A stretch of 64,000 nucleotides of DNA from Salinibacillus xinjiangensis (GTDB lineage: Bacteria > Bacillota > Bacilli > Bacillales > Alkalibacillaceae). Made by a program: the position numbers and the translations under genes. Positions within the stretch are counted from its first letter, which is position 1. Every line of letters begins with the position of its first letter. The stretch is taken from contig NZ_WJNH01000010.1 of assembly GCF_009649735.1 (NCBI RefSeq), positions 37,148 to 101,147 of the forward strand. Direction: 5' to 3'. The notes under the pieces were generated by a model. It saw only the letters and a list, made by a program, of their open reading frames with translations, did not search any database and was not told where the DNA came from. Below, one piece after another: positions 17,601 to 26,089 of this stretch.

Positions 17601-18084
17601 CTCCCTGAACTGTTACCTCTACTTCCGAGGCTGTGGCTAAACTGTAGTCATACAGTGTTTCACTTTGATCATCTACATAAAAAATTTGGTCATGACTAAC
17701 CGCAATTCTATACGGGTTATAGGAAGTTTGGATATCCTTAACAACCTTCTGGGATACCAGATCAAATACTTTTATTGCAGAAAAGTCTGGTAAGGATATG
17801 TATAGCTGATCATCCTGTCGATCAAGATCGACTGGGTTTTTACCTATTGGAAAAGTATTTATGATCTGAAATGAGTCCAAAGATATATAATGTAAATTAC
17901 CATTAGTTGTAATGGCGTAGATTGTATTATTTTCCTTATCAAGTATCCAATCAACTAAGTTGTCTGATTCTAAGGAAATTACACTGTCGTCGCTTGCGTA
18001 TGCCTTGTTAATAAGAGATTCCGTTATAACAATTGATATTAGTAATGTTGAGATGATAAAGATTATAAAGCTCTTTCTCATCAA
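14647..18084 (-). CDS. Large surface protein with beta-propeller repeats, two Fn3-like domains and a C-terminal membrane anchor
   Basis: This 1145-aa protein has a signal peptide (to about residue 30, ...NKAYAS), then two similar halves (about 35-330 and 340-640). Each holds YncE-like propeller blades, seen in matching strings such as NTIYAITTNGNLHYI and NRIYAISESSNELIYI, and GYGFPYPERHLLLDGQ and GYGFPYPGRQMLLDDQ. Two Fn3-like segments follow at about 650-725 and 735-825 (WDMVTGDGYNIY, WDPVNLIDGYNFYY), then an acidic Ser/Glu/Asp-rich linker (about 825-925), a small beta domain near 1010-1090, and a C-terminal helix (FIWIIVGVLAVIGLIVIYI) with an RKRR stop-transfer tail. No LPXTG is seen. It probably sits on the outer membrane face; ligand unknown. 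Internal duplication is clear. Confidence 0.8.
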   Translation of the reverse strand: MMRKSFIIFIISTLLISIVITESLINKAYASDDSVISLESDNLVDWILDKENNTIYAITTNGNLHYISLDSFQIINTFPIGKNPVDLDRQDDQLYISLPDFSAIKVFDLVSQKVVKDIQTSYNPYRIAVSHDQIFYVDDQSETLYDYSLATASEVEVTVQGENYSSFYKPVIHLEDETDTLYIAETNLSGTEIEAISTIDYAVKSQSTFDEGYGFPYPERHLLLDGQEVYFAGHKINQTNLEEIYGVYTENYSPNSNNITAADVLAVDENYVYSTKSIFDRETYRKVGSFQSEVSHILTNGQERYIYNADDHTITIHNDTFSAPSVESEVLNNKLLLDQQVDDWVMDETNNRIYAISESSNELIYIDTNTMKVVARQFIGSIPTDIEYLDGKLYIALFGGTKVAVTEPIPNVPVTYITTKQNPFEIETDGTNLYYTKEDQWVEIYHIDLSTNTEKIIEPTNTNVYNYYEANIELDSQNNQLYIAESGLSGSSLYVMNVVNGSHVMATDYNDGYGFPYPGRQMLLDDQYVYYAGFRLQKSDITVEQGSYFNKGEDLVSLQGDYVFSSHKIYHKDTLLPVYTFPQDIRINLANTNSKGEIFLSVPGKNAIYKFNSLEELQQRIVKNPRNSFNPNGKFQLNWDMVTGDGYNIYAKKTDAETMNLLNTSPLMEQQYTVTDSQLKNWYGNTVQFGVRSVFGESESTDMKTIEYTFDIPVPSNLQSKFEEVPVELKEQYGETFFTVTWDPVNLIDGYNFYYYTDDSTVKTKVDNISADDQEVSFPSSFTESWEGKTVYFQVASVVNGKESNLSEAHSYTFGKNSDDSTPEEQQDKEEENGDNEQPSSEPTTDNNTDNEELHTDEEPRGKTEQPENGSDKDSSNVDSEEEQSDESEENHTTKEESTTSEQNSQNDGNKVYVHHTKEGNTVVVSEEQFNQLENNSEVGIDLTDSEDPTSEVLFTTHQITVLKRTNSSISIEKDTTSVYLPSSIFDDNAQETRITLKKEDAVTGAISDVYDFTITQGKDILSQFSEPVLLSFKVDKSKVDNPDNVKVYYYNEEEQSWELIGGVYKDGVVTAETNHFSKYAVFEKEQTASADEQAQKNVEEKGTEKMESEDHSEKADSSTSTFIWIIVGVLAVIGLIVIYIRKRR

Positions 18085-18628
18085 ATTCCCCCTCTTAATT
18101 TATTATTCATATTAATTTCCTGTGTAACCGTTCTATGTCCCCCCTTAAATTATCTATTAGTGGCAATATTTTCTCTATTAGTTAAATATTGCACTTCATT
18201 TATTATCGACAGAAAGCGACATCGATTTTATAGTAAAAAACACCTATTTTTTGAAAATATTCAAAGTTATAGAATATTTAAGTATGACTCCCCCACTTTA
18301 TTTTTTCGGTACCCTGTCACTCTCGAATTAACATCTCTCAGCTTCATGTCTTTTGCGGTAACCACAGCATGAAATATCTATCATTATCACCGAATAATGC
18401 CGACTCTTGACAGCCCTTGATTTTTGGTTTGATTTTATTATCCCGAATGAAAATAAATTTCATCCGAGATAAATGTTAGGTACTTCGATCGTTTCAGCCG
18501 ACTATTATATCGATATATCTTTCCCAGACAAATAATTGTTTCCTTCATACAAAAAGATTTCTGTAGACCCACACGATATCGCTATGGTAATCTAATAAAG
18601 CTGAATTATGGAGTGAAGGAGCAAAAGA
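18085..18628. other. Intergenic region between divergent genes
   Basis: It must hold promoters for the surface protein and the CDF exporter. A hairpin near 18440-18472 (TTATC...GAATGAAA/TTTCATCC...GATAA) may be a terminator or leader structure. No manganese yybP-ykoY-type riboswitch was recognised. No gene is convincing. Confidence 0.4.
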
Positions 18629-19516
18629 ATGGGTCATACCGAAAATTTAAAGCTAGGAGAAATTGGCGCTTGGCTCAGTATTATAGCCTACATCATTCTC
18701 TCTAGTTTAAAACTATTAATTGGAAATATAGCAGGGTCTGAGGCACTGACAGCAGACGGATTAAATAACTCTACTGATATCATTGCATCCATTTCAGTTT
18801 TAATTGGGCTTAAGATATCGAGAAAACCACCAGATCATAATCATCAATATGGACATTTCCGAGCAGAGACAATTGCCGCTCTATTAGCTTCTTTCATCAT
18901 TATGGCTGTGGGCCTACATGTCCTTTATGATGCATCCCTATCTGCCATTACCCCAAAAGAGCAATCACCTGACATCATTGCTGCTTGGACAGCTTTGTTC
19001 AGTGCATGCGTCATGTTTGGAGTCTTTATATTTAACTTCAGATTAGCGAAGAAGATTAAGAGTCACGCCATGATGGCTGCCGCACAAGATAATAAATCTG
19101 ATGCGTTAGTTAGTATTGGTGCATGTATTGGTATTTTTGGGTCAAAATTCGGTTTTGCTTGGATTGACACGATTACTGCATTCATCGTAGGGATCTTAAT
19201 ATGTAAAACTGCCTGGGACATTTTTAAAGATTCCTCCCTCTCTTTAACAGACAGTTTTGAAGATGAAAACTTAAAAGATATAGAAAATGTCATTATTCAA
19301 ACGCCCGGTGTCATAACATTAAAAGACATAAAAGGTAGGTATCATGGGAGCAATCCATTAATTGACGTTATTATTGAGGTTGATCCCTATATTTCTGTGC
19401 TAGAGGGGCATATCATTGCAGATAAAATTGAAGACAAACTACAAAAAAGTATGGATATAAACTATGTCCATATTCATGTAGAGCCAGCTGAGAATAAACT
19501 TAGAAAAAAACGTTAA
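18629..19516 (+). CDS. Cation diffusion facilitator exporter, MneP/MneS type (probable Mn2+ efflux)
   Basis: The 295-aa protein has six membrane helices in the first 200 residues and a cytoplasmic metal-binding domain after that. The metal-site residues of CDF proteins lie in TADGLNNSTD (41-50) and AQDNKSDALVS (helix 5); YGHFRAET follows helix 2. It is most like the B. subtilis manganese exporters MneP (YdfM) and MneS (YeaB), which swap Mn2+ for protons; I cannot tell which is closer. GGAGTGAAGGAG precedes the ATG. A hairpin terminator follows. It is a single-gene unit. Confidence 0.87.
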   Translation: MGHTENLKLGEIGAWLSIIAYIILSSLKLLIGNIAGSEALTADGLNNSTDIIASISVLIGLKISRKPPDHNHQYGHFRAETIAALLASFIIMAVGLHVLYDASLSAITPKEQSPDIIAAWTALFSACVMFGVFIFNFRLAKKIKSHAMMAAAQDNKSDALVSIGACIGIFGSKFGFAWIDTITAFIVGILICKTAWDIFKDSSLSLTDSFEDENLKDIENVIIQTPGVITLKDIKGRYHGSNPLIDVIIEVDPYISVLEGHIIADKIEDKLQKSMDINYVHIHVEPAENKLRKKR

Positions 19517-19519
19517 CAA

Positions 19520-19552
19520 AGACAAGTAAGGGAAATCTCTTATTTGTCTTTT
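19520..19552 (+). terminator. Terminator of the CDF exporter gene
   Basis: AAAGACAAGTAAG and CTTATTTGTCTTT arms followed by T-run. Confidence 0.85.
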
Positions 19553-19590
19553 TATCGTACTTGATATCTTTGGAAAAGTGGTAATCATGC

Positions 19591-19639
19591 ACAAGTGCCT
19601 GCACTTTCCGACTTAAACCGGGAATTGACAGGCACTTGT
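19591..19639. repeat. Palindromic AAGTGCCTG...CAGGCACTT element
   Basis: Outer arms ACAAGTGCCTG and CAGGCACTTGT are complementary; the centre carries ACTTTCCGACTTAAACCGGG. Same family as 22037-22101 and 24692-24758. Confidence 0.75.
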
Positions 19640-19773
19640 TCACTAACATATTGGTTGTAATATAACTTTAAAATCGTAAAGAATTCTTAAACAAACTTTA
19701 ACCCGAAAATCTATAACTTTGGGATATAATATTATACAAATCTAGGATTCTGTGTATAGGGAGTGGATTCATA

Positions 19774-19944
19774 ATGTACATAATATTGAGGGAATTAGAA
19801 GGGAAAACAGAAATCCTAAAAGACTCAAATCGTAATTCTAATAAGACCTTCCATCATTATTCGGAGGCTGAAGTCTTTGCTAAAAAACTTAACACTCATA
19901 CCCATTCAGATAAGAAGTGGTGTGTAAAGGAGTTTAGTGAGTAG
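19774..19944 (+). CDS. Small 56-aa protein, unknown
   Basis: ATG to TAG encodes 56 residues starting MYIILRELEGKTEIL and ending KKWCVKEFSE. GGGAGTGG stands 7 bases before the ATG, and the mixed alpha/beta composition is protein-like. An AATATTATACAAATC-type AT-rich promoter region lies just upstream. A hairpin with AAGCACTC and GAGTGCTT arms follows at about 19983-20026. No family is recognised. It lies alone between the CDF exporter and a coiled-coil membrane protein. Confidence 0.55.
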   Translation: MYIILRELEGKTEILKDSNRNSNKTFHHYSEAEVFAKKLNTHTHSDKKWCVKEFSE

Positions 19945-20080
19945 TATTTCTTAACCGACATTTGATTTTTAATTTACATAAAAGCACTCATCAGGATTGA
20001 TATATCAACCACCTGGGAGTGCTTAACCCTGGGAGTGAAAGGTACCCGTAAATAAATTCTTGCCCTTATTAGCATATCAA

Positions 20081-20722
20081 TCATTCCTGTTGATTTAAAT
20101 GTTCCTTAACCTCTTCCAAGGACCTCATTCTTTGCTCATCAATATTTACCTTCCAGCCATCATCCGTAAGAATCAAACGTAATATACCTGGGTTTGTCAT
20201 ATATTGTTTTTGATTCTCTAAATCTAGTCGTTCAAACTCTATGTCAACATCATAAAAAAGTACGACCTCTTCCTCTGATTCAAACTTTAAATCTTTTATG
20301 TGCATTTGGCTCATTCTCAAATTGCTACGCGTACCTTCTGCCATCATAACAGCGTGATAAAAAGCATTATGTTTTAGCAGGTGTTCCATGGCATCCTCTG
20401 TTGCATATTCATTAAATTTTTTATACATTTCTTCATAAAATTGGGTTGGACTAAATGAAGATAAGTTAGAAAAATTCACATCAAACTGCCGATATTTAAA
20501 TCCCTTTGCAATCTCCTTTACCAAACTCTGCTTTACCTCTTCCTTCTCTTTTTCTGCCTCCTCCAATTGAAGATGCAGTTCCGAATTTTTCTGTTCCGTG
20601 TCTTCTATCTCCTTCAGCAGCTCCTGATATTGTTTGTTGTCATCATCTTTGATATAAAAACTTACAAATAGAACAAAAACTAAAAAGATAATAATTCCGA
20701 TATACGTCTTTTGTTTAAGCAC
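20081..20722 (-). CDS. Membrane-anchored coiled-coil protein with an NTF2-like C-terminal domain, unknown
   Basis: The 213-aa protein has one N-terminal helix (residues 7-24), a charged coiled coil (about 28-72) and a C-terminal domain of about 130 residues (FSPTQFYEEMYKKFNEYA...GWKVNIDEQRM). The strand pattern VVLFYDVDIEF...PGILRLILTDDGWKV suggests an NTF2-like fold. It is predicted to be tethered to the membrane with the domain outside. GGGGAGGGGATATATGTG precedes the ATG. Function unknown. Confidence 0.6.
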   Translation of the reverse strand: MLKQKTYIGIIIFLVFVLFVSFYIKDDDNKQYQELLKEIEDTEQKNSELHLQLEEAEKEKEEVKQSLVKEIAKGFKYRQFDVNFSNLSSFSPTQFYEEMYKKFNEYATEDAMEHLLKHNAFYHAVMMAEGTRSNLRMSQMHIKDLKFESEEEVVLFYDVDIEFERLDLENQKQYMTNPGILRLILTDDGWKVNIDEQRMRSLEEVKEHLNQQE

Positions 20723-20860
20723 ATATATCCCCTCCCCACCTCTTATAAAGACATACGAAAAAGTGTATGATTTGTTTCAGTTTTCCAAAATATTGTTTCC
20801 TATCGTGTTATTGTGATCAAAATAAAAAATCCTACCCTTTGCAAATAAGGATAGCTTAAT

Positions 20861-20905
20861 ACCAAATGACACTCGACAAAAACCGGAAAGTGACAGGCAC
20901 TTTTT
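20861..20905. repeat. Half-copy of the palindromic CTCGACAAAAACC...AAGTGACAGGCAC element
   Basis: Only the right arm is well kept (GGAAAGTGACAGGCACTTTTT); ATGACACTCGACAAAAACC precedes it as in 22037-22101. Confidence 0.6.
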
Positions 20906-20981
20906 GATCTCCTCAGTTAGAAAGAATAATCGATAATTATAAATACCAATTTGAAGGGAAATATGAGTATGAGGTGATTAG

Positions 20982-21986
20982 ATGGATAAAGAAAGTTTAA
21001 AGCTCACATCTACTGAGATAGGAACATTGTGGGGACAATACGTAAATGGAACAGCGGTTGATATTGTAAATAAGTATATGTTATCAATCATAGAAGATGA
21101 AAAGATTAGGGCGCTTTTTGAAGATGCAATAAAGACATTTTCTAGTCAAAAAGAACAGATTACAACGTTCATTGAAAACGAAGGATTTCCAGTTCCAATT
21201 GGATTTACTGACTCAGATCTCAATCAAGGTACTAAAAGGTTATTTTCGGACATATTTTGTTTACACTATTTGCACATTATGACCCTTCACGGCTTGCTCG
21301 GACATACAGCATCTCTTAGTTCCTCTGTAAGAAAGGATTTAAGGGATTTTTACGATTCTTGTGATAATGACGGCAAGAGAATGTATCATCAAACCATTGA
21401 ACTTCTTCTAGAAAAAGGACACTTCCAAAGAGACCCTTATTTTTATCCTGAAAAAAATCCTGAATTCGTATTAGGTCAACAATTTTTAGATGGCTTTTTT
21501 CGTGATCAACGACCTTTAGCAGCAACAGAAATTATCTCACTTTCTTTTAATATGAAAAAAAAGATTATGGAGAAAACCCTTTCAATGGCATTTAGCCAAG
21601 TGGCTCAATCTAAAAGTGTAAGAAAATTTTTACAATCGGCACAACAAACTTCTGATCAGCAAATCCAATCATTAGGAAAAATCCTACATCAAGATAATTT
21701 GCCGGTTCCTATGTCTTGGGAAACAGAGATAACCATTTCTCAAGAAGCTCCTTTTTCAGATAAGTTGATGTTATACCACATTGGGTTTTTATTGCAGACT
21801 TCTCAAGCTTATCATGGAACCGGACTTGCATCAGCCATGAGAACAGACCTTCTTATGAATTATGAAAAAATCATTTTACAAAACCTCATCATCACAAAAG
21901 AGTGGTTTAATCTTATGACTAAAAACAAGTGGTTAGAGCAGCCACCTCTCGCTCCAAATAGAAAAGAAATTGCTAAAGATAATTGA
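20982..21986 (+). CDS. DUF3231-family protein (two-domain, ferritin-like helical)
   Basis: This 334-aa protein consists of two similar helical halves (about 10-165 and 180-325), each beginning LTSTEIGTLWGQYVNGT or LAATEIISLSFNMKKK and later holding a QKEQITTFIENEGFPVPIG or DQQIQSLGKILHQDNLPVPM turn. That is the DUF3231 pattern found in spore-forming Bacillaceae, related in fold to coat-type ferritin-like proteins. Its biochemical role is unknown. A TGAGGTGATTAG site precedes the ATG. It is transcribed alone. Confidence 0.78.
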   Translation: MDKESLKLTSTEIGTLWGQYVNGTAVDIVNKYMLSIIEDEKIRALFEDAIKTFSSQKEQITTFIENEGFPVPIGFTDSDLNQGTKRLFSDIFCLHYLHIMTLHGLLGHTASLSSSVRKDLRDFYDSCDNDGKRMYHQTIELLLEKGHFQRDPYFYPEKNPEFVLGQQFLDGFFRDQRPLAATEIISLSFNMKKKIMEKTLSMAFSQVAQSKSVRKFLQSAQQTSDQQIQSLGKILHQDNLPVPMSWETEITISQEAPFSDKLMLYHIGFLLQTSQAYHGTGLASAMRTDLLMNYEKIILQNLIITKEWFNLMTKNKWLEQPPLAPNRKEIAKDN

Positions 21987-22036
21987 TAGGCAAGGTGCCT
22001 ACAAATGAATAGGAATACTTTTGAGAAACTGAAAAC

Positions 22037-22101
22037 GGTGCCTGTCACTTCCCAAATTAAATCGAATGACACTCGACAAAAACCAGGAAAAAACAGGCAC
22101 C
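22037..22101. repeat. Palindromic GGTGCCTGTCACTTCCC element
   Basis: GGTGCCTGT and ACAGGCACC are the outer arms; AAATCGAATGACACTCGAC lies in the centre. Confidence 0.8.
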
Positions 22102-22150
22102 TTTTGAAACTTCGCCAATAACACAATAGAAGCTACCTTTAGCTTAACAA

Positions 22151-22408
22151 TCACTTTTCAGACACAGGCATATATTTTGTGAAATAAGCACCTAAAATTA
22201 ACAATATAACTGTTATAGACCAATTGATTATTCCTATAAAATGAAACCAATACGCTAAAAGGTTTGTTATACCAATAAGGTAAAAGGAGATTGCAGTCAA
22301 AGCACTTTTCACCCCGGTAATGCCAGCCTTATTTCTTTTTTTCATCAGAGAAGATATAGAAAACATAAGTGCGATTAGTAGTATTATAGTTAAAATAATT
22401 GGTAGCAT
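22151..22408 (-). CDS. Small three-helix membrane protein, unknown
   Basis: The 85-aa protein has hydrophobic helices at about 2-20, 37-56 and 60-77 and a basic loop (KKRNKAG). ATGGGGAATAAAAA before the ATG offers a weak ribosome site. No family is recognised. The GNAT gene upstream ends close by in the opposite sense of distance, so the two may share a transcript. Confidence 0.5.
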   Translation of the reverse strand: MLPIILTIILLIALMFSISSLMKKRNKAGITGVKSALTAISFYLIGITNLLAYWFHFIGIINWSITVILLILGAYFTKYMPVSEK

Positions 22409-22454
22409 TTTTTATTCCCCATTTTCTAGCATTGTGTACACTCAAACTATCTAC

Positions 22455-22925
22455 CTAACAAACCTTTTTATAATAAATAAGGGTGGCGTTATCGTTTATC
22501 TTCTTCCTAACTCCTGTTTTGGTGTAGCCCATTTTTTCATATAAATAACAATTTCGTTCCTCCTCTATAATTGTAGCTAATTCCCATGTTGTTGCTTGAG
22601 GGAACATTTCTTCAATTAAAATTATAGCCTTCTGAGCTACTCCCATTCCTTGATAAGAAGATAGAACAAACATGGGACTTATCCAAAACTGAACTTCTTC
22701 TTTCCAGGAAATGCAGATAGCACCTACAAGTTTGTTATCTGCAAATATCTTATAAAAATCACTATTAGGATTATTTATTCGCGTTATAACTCTTTCAACA
22801 GTTTCATTTGCTGGGTTGGTTTCATAATCTTTATATTTATCCAAAAGTGGCTTAAAAGCCTTTACTTGAATATCAAAAATAAATTTTGCATCTTTATCAG
22901 TTGCTTTATCTAACCTTACCTCCAT
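22455..22925 (-). CDS. GNAT-family N-acetyltransferase
   Basis: This 156-aa protein reads as a GNAT fold: VRLDKATDKDAKFIFDIQ at the start, WISPMFVLSSYQGMGVAQKA with the acetyl-CoA loop (QGMGVA) and ERNCYLYEKMGYTKTG at the C-terminal end. The substrate is unknown. GGGTGAGGTT lies before the ATG. It is upstream of a small membrane protein gene on the same strand. Confidence 0.8.
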   Translation of the reverse strand: MEVRLDKATDKDAKFIFDIQVKAFKPLLDKYKDYETNPANETVERVITRINNPNSDFYKIFADNKLVGAICISWKEEVQFWISPMFVLSSYQGMGVAQKAIILIEEMFPQATTWELATIIEEERNCYLYEKMGYTKTGVRKKINDNATLIYYKKVC

Positions 22926-23033
22926 AACCTCACCCGCTTATTTTATTTAATTTTTTCAACCAAACAACTGCTTTTTACATTAAGTACGTGTACCCTTGCA
23001 CTGATTTTAACATAATTTTCTATTTAATCTTGC

Positions 23034-23072
23034 ACTAAAAAAACACGTGAATTCAATCGCGAATTCACGTGT
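23034..23072 (-). terminator. Terminator of the SRPBCC gene
   Basis: ACACGTGAATTC and GAATTCACGTGT are perfect 12-base arms around AATCGC, with a T-run in minus sense. Confidence 0.9.
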
Positions 23073-23103
23073 AAAGTAGTAAGTCATTTAGTTTACCTGC
23101 ACC

Positions 23104-23574
23104 TTATTCAAACTTCTCTTGATAATATTCACGTAACTCAGCCGCATTATCCTCCCATTCATCTGTACGACCATCAATTAATTGACCAAGGACGTCCAAG
23201 CATCTATGCCAGCCGGCAGCCATATATATCGCGTATGTTGGATCATCAAACATATGACGGAATGTAAGGGTACATCCTTGATCTGCTTCATGTATGTTCA
23301 TCGCTAACAAATCATCAACCTCCCGAAAATAAAAGGAATATGGAGGATTAAATTCGGTAATAACCGCCTCATAGGTTGACCCTTCACCATCGTCGAACTT
23401 TATCTTTCCACCGACACGAAGCTCCATTTCTCCTGTTGCAAATGGATACCACTGCGTGAAGTAATCAGGTTCCGTTATATAACGAAATACTTTTTCAGGA
23501 CTAAACGGGTATTTTCGTTCAAAAACCAAAACATGTCTTCCTGCATTTTTATGGAGACTACCATAGTTACTCAT
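23104..23574 (-). CDS. SRPBCC-family (AHSA1-like) protein
   Basis: The 156-aa protein has the START/Bet v1-like pattern of the AHSA1 group: FERKYPFSPEKVFRYITEPD near the N-terminus, WYPFATGEMELRVGGKIKF, and GWHRCLDVLGQLIDG near the end. Such proteins bind small hydrophobic ligands; none can be assigned. It lies 42 bases downstream of the dus gene on the same strand, with GGAGGT before the ATG, so they may form an operon ending at the terminator 23034-23072. Confidence 0.8.
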   Translation of the reverse strand: MSNYGSLHKNAGRHVLVFERKYPFSPEKVFRYITEPDYFTQWYPFATGEMELRVGGKIKFDDGEGSTYEAVITEFNPPYSFYFREVDDLLAMNIHEADQGCTLTFRHMFDDPTYAIYMAAGWHRCLDVLGQLIDGRTDEWEDNAAELREYYQEKFE

Positions 23575-23616
23575 GAATGAGACCTCCTTTATCCCAAATA
23601 AGATAAGGCGCGGCGC

Positions 23617-24585
23617 CTAGTCCTGCAACGATCCAAACTCATCAAGCATCGTACGTACTTCATCCGTTGAATTTGTACTCATCAATCGATTCCTCAATCC
23701 ACTCGCCCCTCGAAATCCTTTGACATAAATCTTAAAGAAGCGCTGGAGAGATTTGAATCGGCGTGGTTCAAGTTCCTCGGTATAATGATCAAAGAGGTCA
23801 AGATGCAACCTTAAGAGCTCCAACAATTCCTCACTACTATGCTCTTTCTTCTCCTTTTCAAAGGCGAATGGATTTTTAAAAATCCCACGTCCAATCATAA
23901 CCCCATCCACATCGTACTTGTGAGCGAGCTCCAATCCCTTTTGACGATCAGGAATATCCCCATTGATGGTCAAAAGGGTATCTGGCGCCACTTCATCCCG
24001 AAGCTTCTTAATCTCCGGAATTAGTTCCCAGTGTGCATCCACATCACTCATTTCCTTTTTGGTACGCAGGTGAATAGACAGATTGACGATGTCTTGCTTC
24101 AAAATGTGGGTAAGCCAGTCGCGCCATTCATCGACTTCTGTGTAGCCAAGCCTCGTCTTCACACTTACGGGTAATCCTCCCGCTTTTGCTGCTTGGATGA
24201 GCTCTGCCGCAACATCGGGTCGACGAATCAGTCCGCAGCCCTTTCCATTTGATGTCACATTAGGTACGGGGCAGCCCATATTGATATCCACACCGCGAAA
24301 TCCTTCCTTCGCCATCCCAATACTCATTTGCCTGAAATATTCGGGTTTATCCCCCCATATATGGGCGACAATTGGCTGTTCATCCTCTGTAAAAGTCAAA
24401 CGTCCACGCACACTATGGTTTCCCTCTGGATGACAATAGCTTTCCGTGTTGGTAAACTCGGTAAAAAACACATCAGGTCTTGCCGCTTCACTCACGACAT
24501 GACGAAACACAACATCCGTCACATCTTCCATTGGTGCTAGTATAAAAAAAGGTCGTGGTAAATCACGCCAAAAATTATCTGTCAT
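23617..24585 (-). CDS. tRNA-dihydrouridine synthase family protein
   Basis: This 322-aa FMN-dependent TIM-barrel enzyme reduces uridine to dihydrouridine in tRNA. It shows [11 protein letters not shown] near 14-24, [10 protein letters not shown] (101-110), [10 protein letters not shown] (114-123), [25 protein letters not shown] and [14 protein letters not shown]. The phosphate-binding GRG motif is intact. In most Dus proteins HxRT is HGRT; here it reads IHLRTKKE, a known variant in some lineages. The subfamily cannot be fixed by eye. It precedes the SRPBCC gene. Confidence 0.85.
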   Translation of the reverse strand: MTDNFWRDLPRPFFILAPMEDVTDVVFRHVVSEAARPDVFFTEFTNTESYCHPEGNHSVRGRLTFTEDEQPIVAHIWGDKPEYFRQMSIGMAKEGFRGVDINMGCPVPNVTSNGKGCGLIRRPDVAAELIQAAKAGGLPVSVKTRLGYTEVDEWRDWLTHILKQDIVNLSIHLRTKKEMSDVDAHWELIPEIKKLRDEVAPDTLLTINGDIPDRQKGLELAHKYDVDGVMIGRGIFKNPFAFEKEKKEHSSEELLELLRLHLDLFDHYTEELEPRRFKSLQRFFKIYVKGFRGASGLRNRLMSTNSTDEVRTMLDEFGSLQD

Positions 24586-24691
24586 ATCTAAAACCCTCTC
24601 ATGATCAGGGCATCAGGACTAAAACTGATGTGACCCCAAAAATAAAAAGCAAAGATACCTCTGCTTCTTTTACACTTATACCATAAGAGAC

Positions 24692-24758
24692 GGGTGCCTG
24701 TCACTTCCCGAAATCAGCCGAATCACATTCGACATAAATCGGGAAGTGACAGGCGCCT
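24692..24758. repeat. Palindromic GGGTGCCTGTCACTTCCCG element
   Basis: Left arm GTGCCTGTCACTTCCCG and right arm CGGGAAGTGACAGGCGCC are almost perfectly complementary; the centre reads AATCACATTCGAC. It is the best-preserved member. Confidence 0.85.
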
Positions 24759-24790
24759 GTTAAATCAAGGGGTTAGTCTCTTGGTCAATT

Positions 24791-25867
24791 CTATCTAAGA
24801 CTAGTTGCTTTTGCCCTGAACCTTAGAATTAAAACTAGGATTAACAAGAGAAATTCCATTACAATCCCGATTATGGTCCAAGTGAGAAAGGTGAATTCCA
24901 AGTGAACAGTATTATTTTCAAATAGGATAATGGCTAGAACCGCTAGCAATAAACTTAATGGAGTCATTAGTAAGTTCGATGTAGTCCCACCATTTGGATT
25001 AAAAAATGCTCGATGAATACAATATAGGGTAAGAGCTAATTTACTCAACAACACTGGCATCCATAAGATAACAATAATTAAATCCAACCGATCCAAAAAG
25101 TCGGTTATATTGATTTGTTGGATCATGATAAAGTTTGGATAGATCGACTTTGACACAATGTTTTCTCCTAAAACCGCAATGCTCGTGATGATCAATAGGA
25201 ATAAAAGGAAAAAACCAATACTTACCCCAATGATTATAGCTCGCTTCACTCCCTTTTTAGCCGCCACATTTCCAAGTAGGAAAAAGAAGATAAGGGATTC
25301 ACCCATCCAAGGTAGTAGCTCGAAAGAAGATTTACTTAAGTTTTCAACTGTGTCTGTTCCTAAAATAGGCATGATGTGTGATAACTCTATTTCATTCAAT
25401 AACATGAAAGGGAGTGATAGGATTGTGGCACTTAGCATAATAAATTGAATCACTGTAATTCTTGTTACCACTTCGATACCGGTGGAACTTATATAAAGTA
25501 AGACAACGGATACTAATATTGCGATTACTTCAATAGGAGTAGTCGGCAATAATGCTCTGGATGTGAAGTCAATAAAGGCACGTAAATCCCTAATATAAAC
25601 AATTACTAAAAACAATCCTATAGTTATATAAAAAAGATGGTGAAGACTTGATCTATGATTGGTTAAAAAACTACTTTGTAGAATGTTTCCCCTTCCAAAA
25701 CCTATTAATAAAAGCACTACCACTATTGGATAGACAAGAAATGGAACAATCCATGTATTTTGGATTGATATTTGTGTAAGGATTTGTGGTAGTGTTATTA
25801 ATGCTGCAGCAAATATAAAATTAGCAACAAGTATGGCTAATTGGAATGGTGAAATGAATTGTTTCAT
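24791..25867 (-). CDS. gerAB: Spore germination permease-like B subunit (GerAB family)
   Basis: This 358-aa integral membrane protein has ten hydrophobic helices and belongs to the APC-type GerAB/YndE group. It starts with FISPFQLAILVANFIFAAAL, the usual first helix. In germinant receptors the B subunit holds the germinant-binding pocket in the spore inner membrane. It ends the operon A-C-D-B and its ATG lies at the stop of the small D-type gene. Which germinant it senses cannot be read from sequence. Confidence 0.87.
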   Translation of the reverse strand: MKQFISPFQLAILVANFIFAAALITLPQILTQISIQNTWIVPFLVYPIVVVLLLIGFGRGNILQSSFLTNHRSSLHHLFYITIGLFLVIVYIRDLRAFIDFTSRALLPTTPIEVIAILVSVVLLYISSTGIEVVTRITVIQFIMLSATILSLPFMLLNEIELSHIMPILGTDTVENLSKSSFELLPWMGESLIFFFLLGNVAAKKGVKRAIIIGVSIGFFLLFLLIITSIAVLGENIVSKSIYPNFIMIQQINITDFLDRLDLIIVILWMPVLLSKLALTLYCIHRAFFNPNGGTTSNLLMTPLSLLLAVLAIILFENNTVHLEFTFLTWTIIGIVMEFLLLILVLILRFRAKATSLR

Positions 25868-26082
25868 CAGGAGACCACCATCTTAGTTAAATTTCCAACA
25901 GTCGTATTCAAATATTCTGTCAGACCGTTAAGTGAAAAAGGTAATGAAAGGGACAAAGAAGTACCTGCTGTAACCAAAACGAATAAGTAAACCCACTTTC
26001 GCTCTTTTAGTTGCTTTATATTTTTATGCTGGGTTATTAGGAAAAGTAGTAAAATCGATAGGATTCCTATTGTTCCAACCAT
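25867..26082 (-). CDS. Small two-helix D-type subunit of the ger operon
   Basis: The 71-aa protein has two predicted membrane helices (about 2-16 and 30-53) joined by a basic loop (QHKNIKQLKERKW). Small two-helix D subunits are known in a minority of Bacillus ger operons, where they modulate receptor activity; this protein has the right size, topology and position between C and B. Its stop codon overlaps the B-subunit start by one base and its start lies 7 bases after the C-subunit stop. Confidence 0.7.
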   Translation of the reverse strand: MVGTIGILSILLLFLITQHKNIKQLKERKWVYLFVLVTAGTSLSLSLPFSLNGLTEYLNTTVGNLTKMVVS

Positions 26083-26089
26083 AATTTAA

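Noticed and set aside
18160..18372. 70-codon plus-strand frame between divergent genes
   Set aside because: It lies across the expected promoter of the surface protein and has no ribosome site or protein-like pattern.
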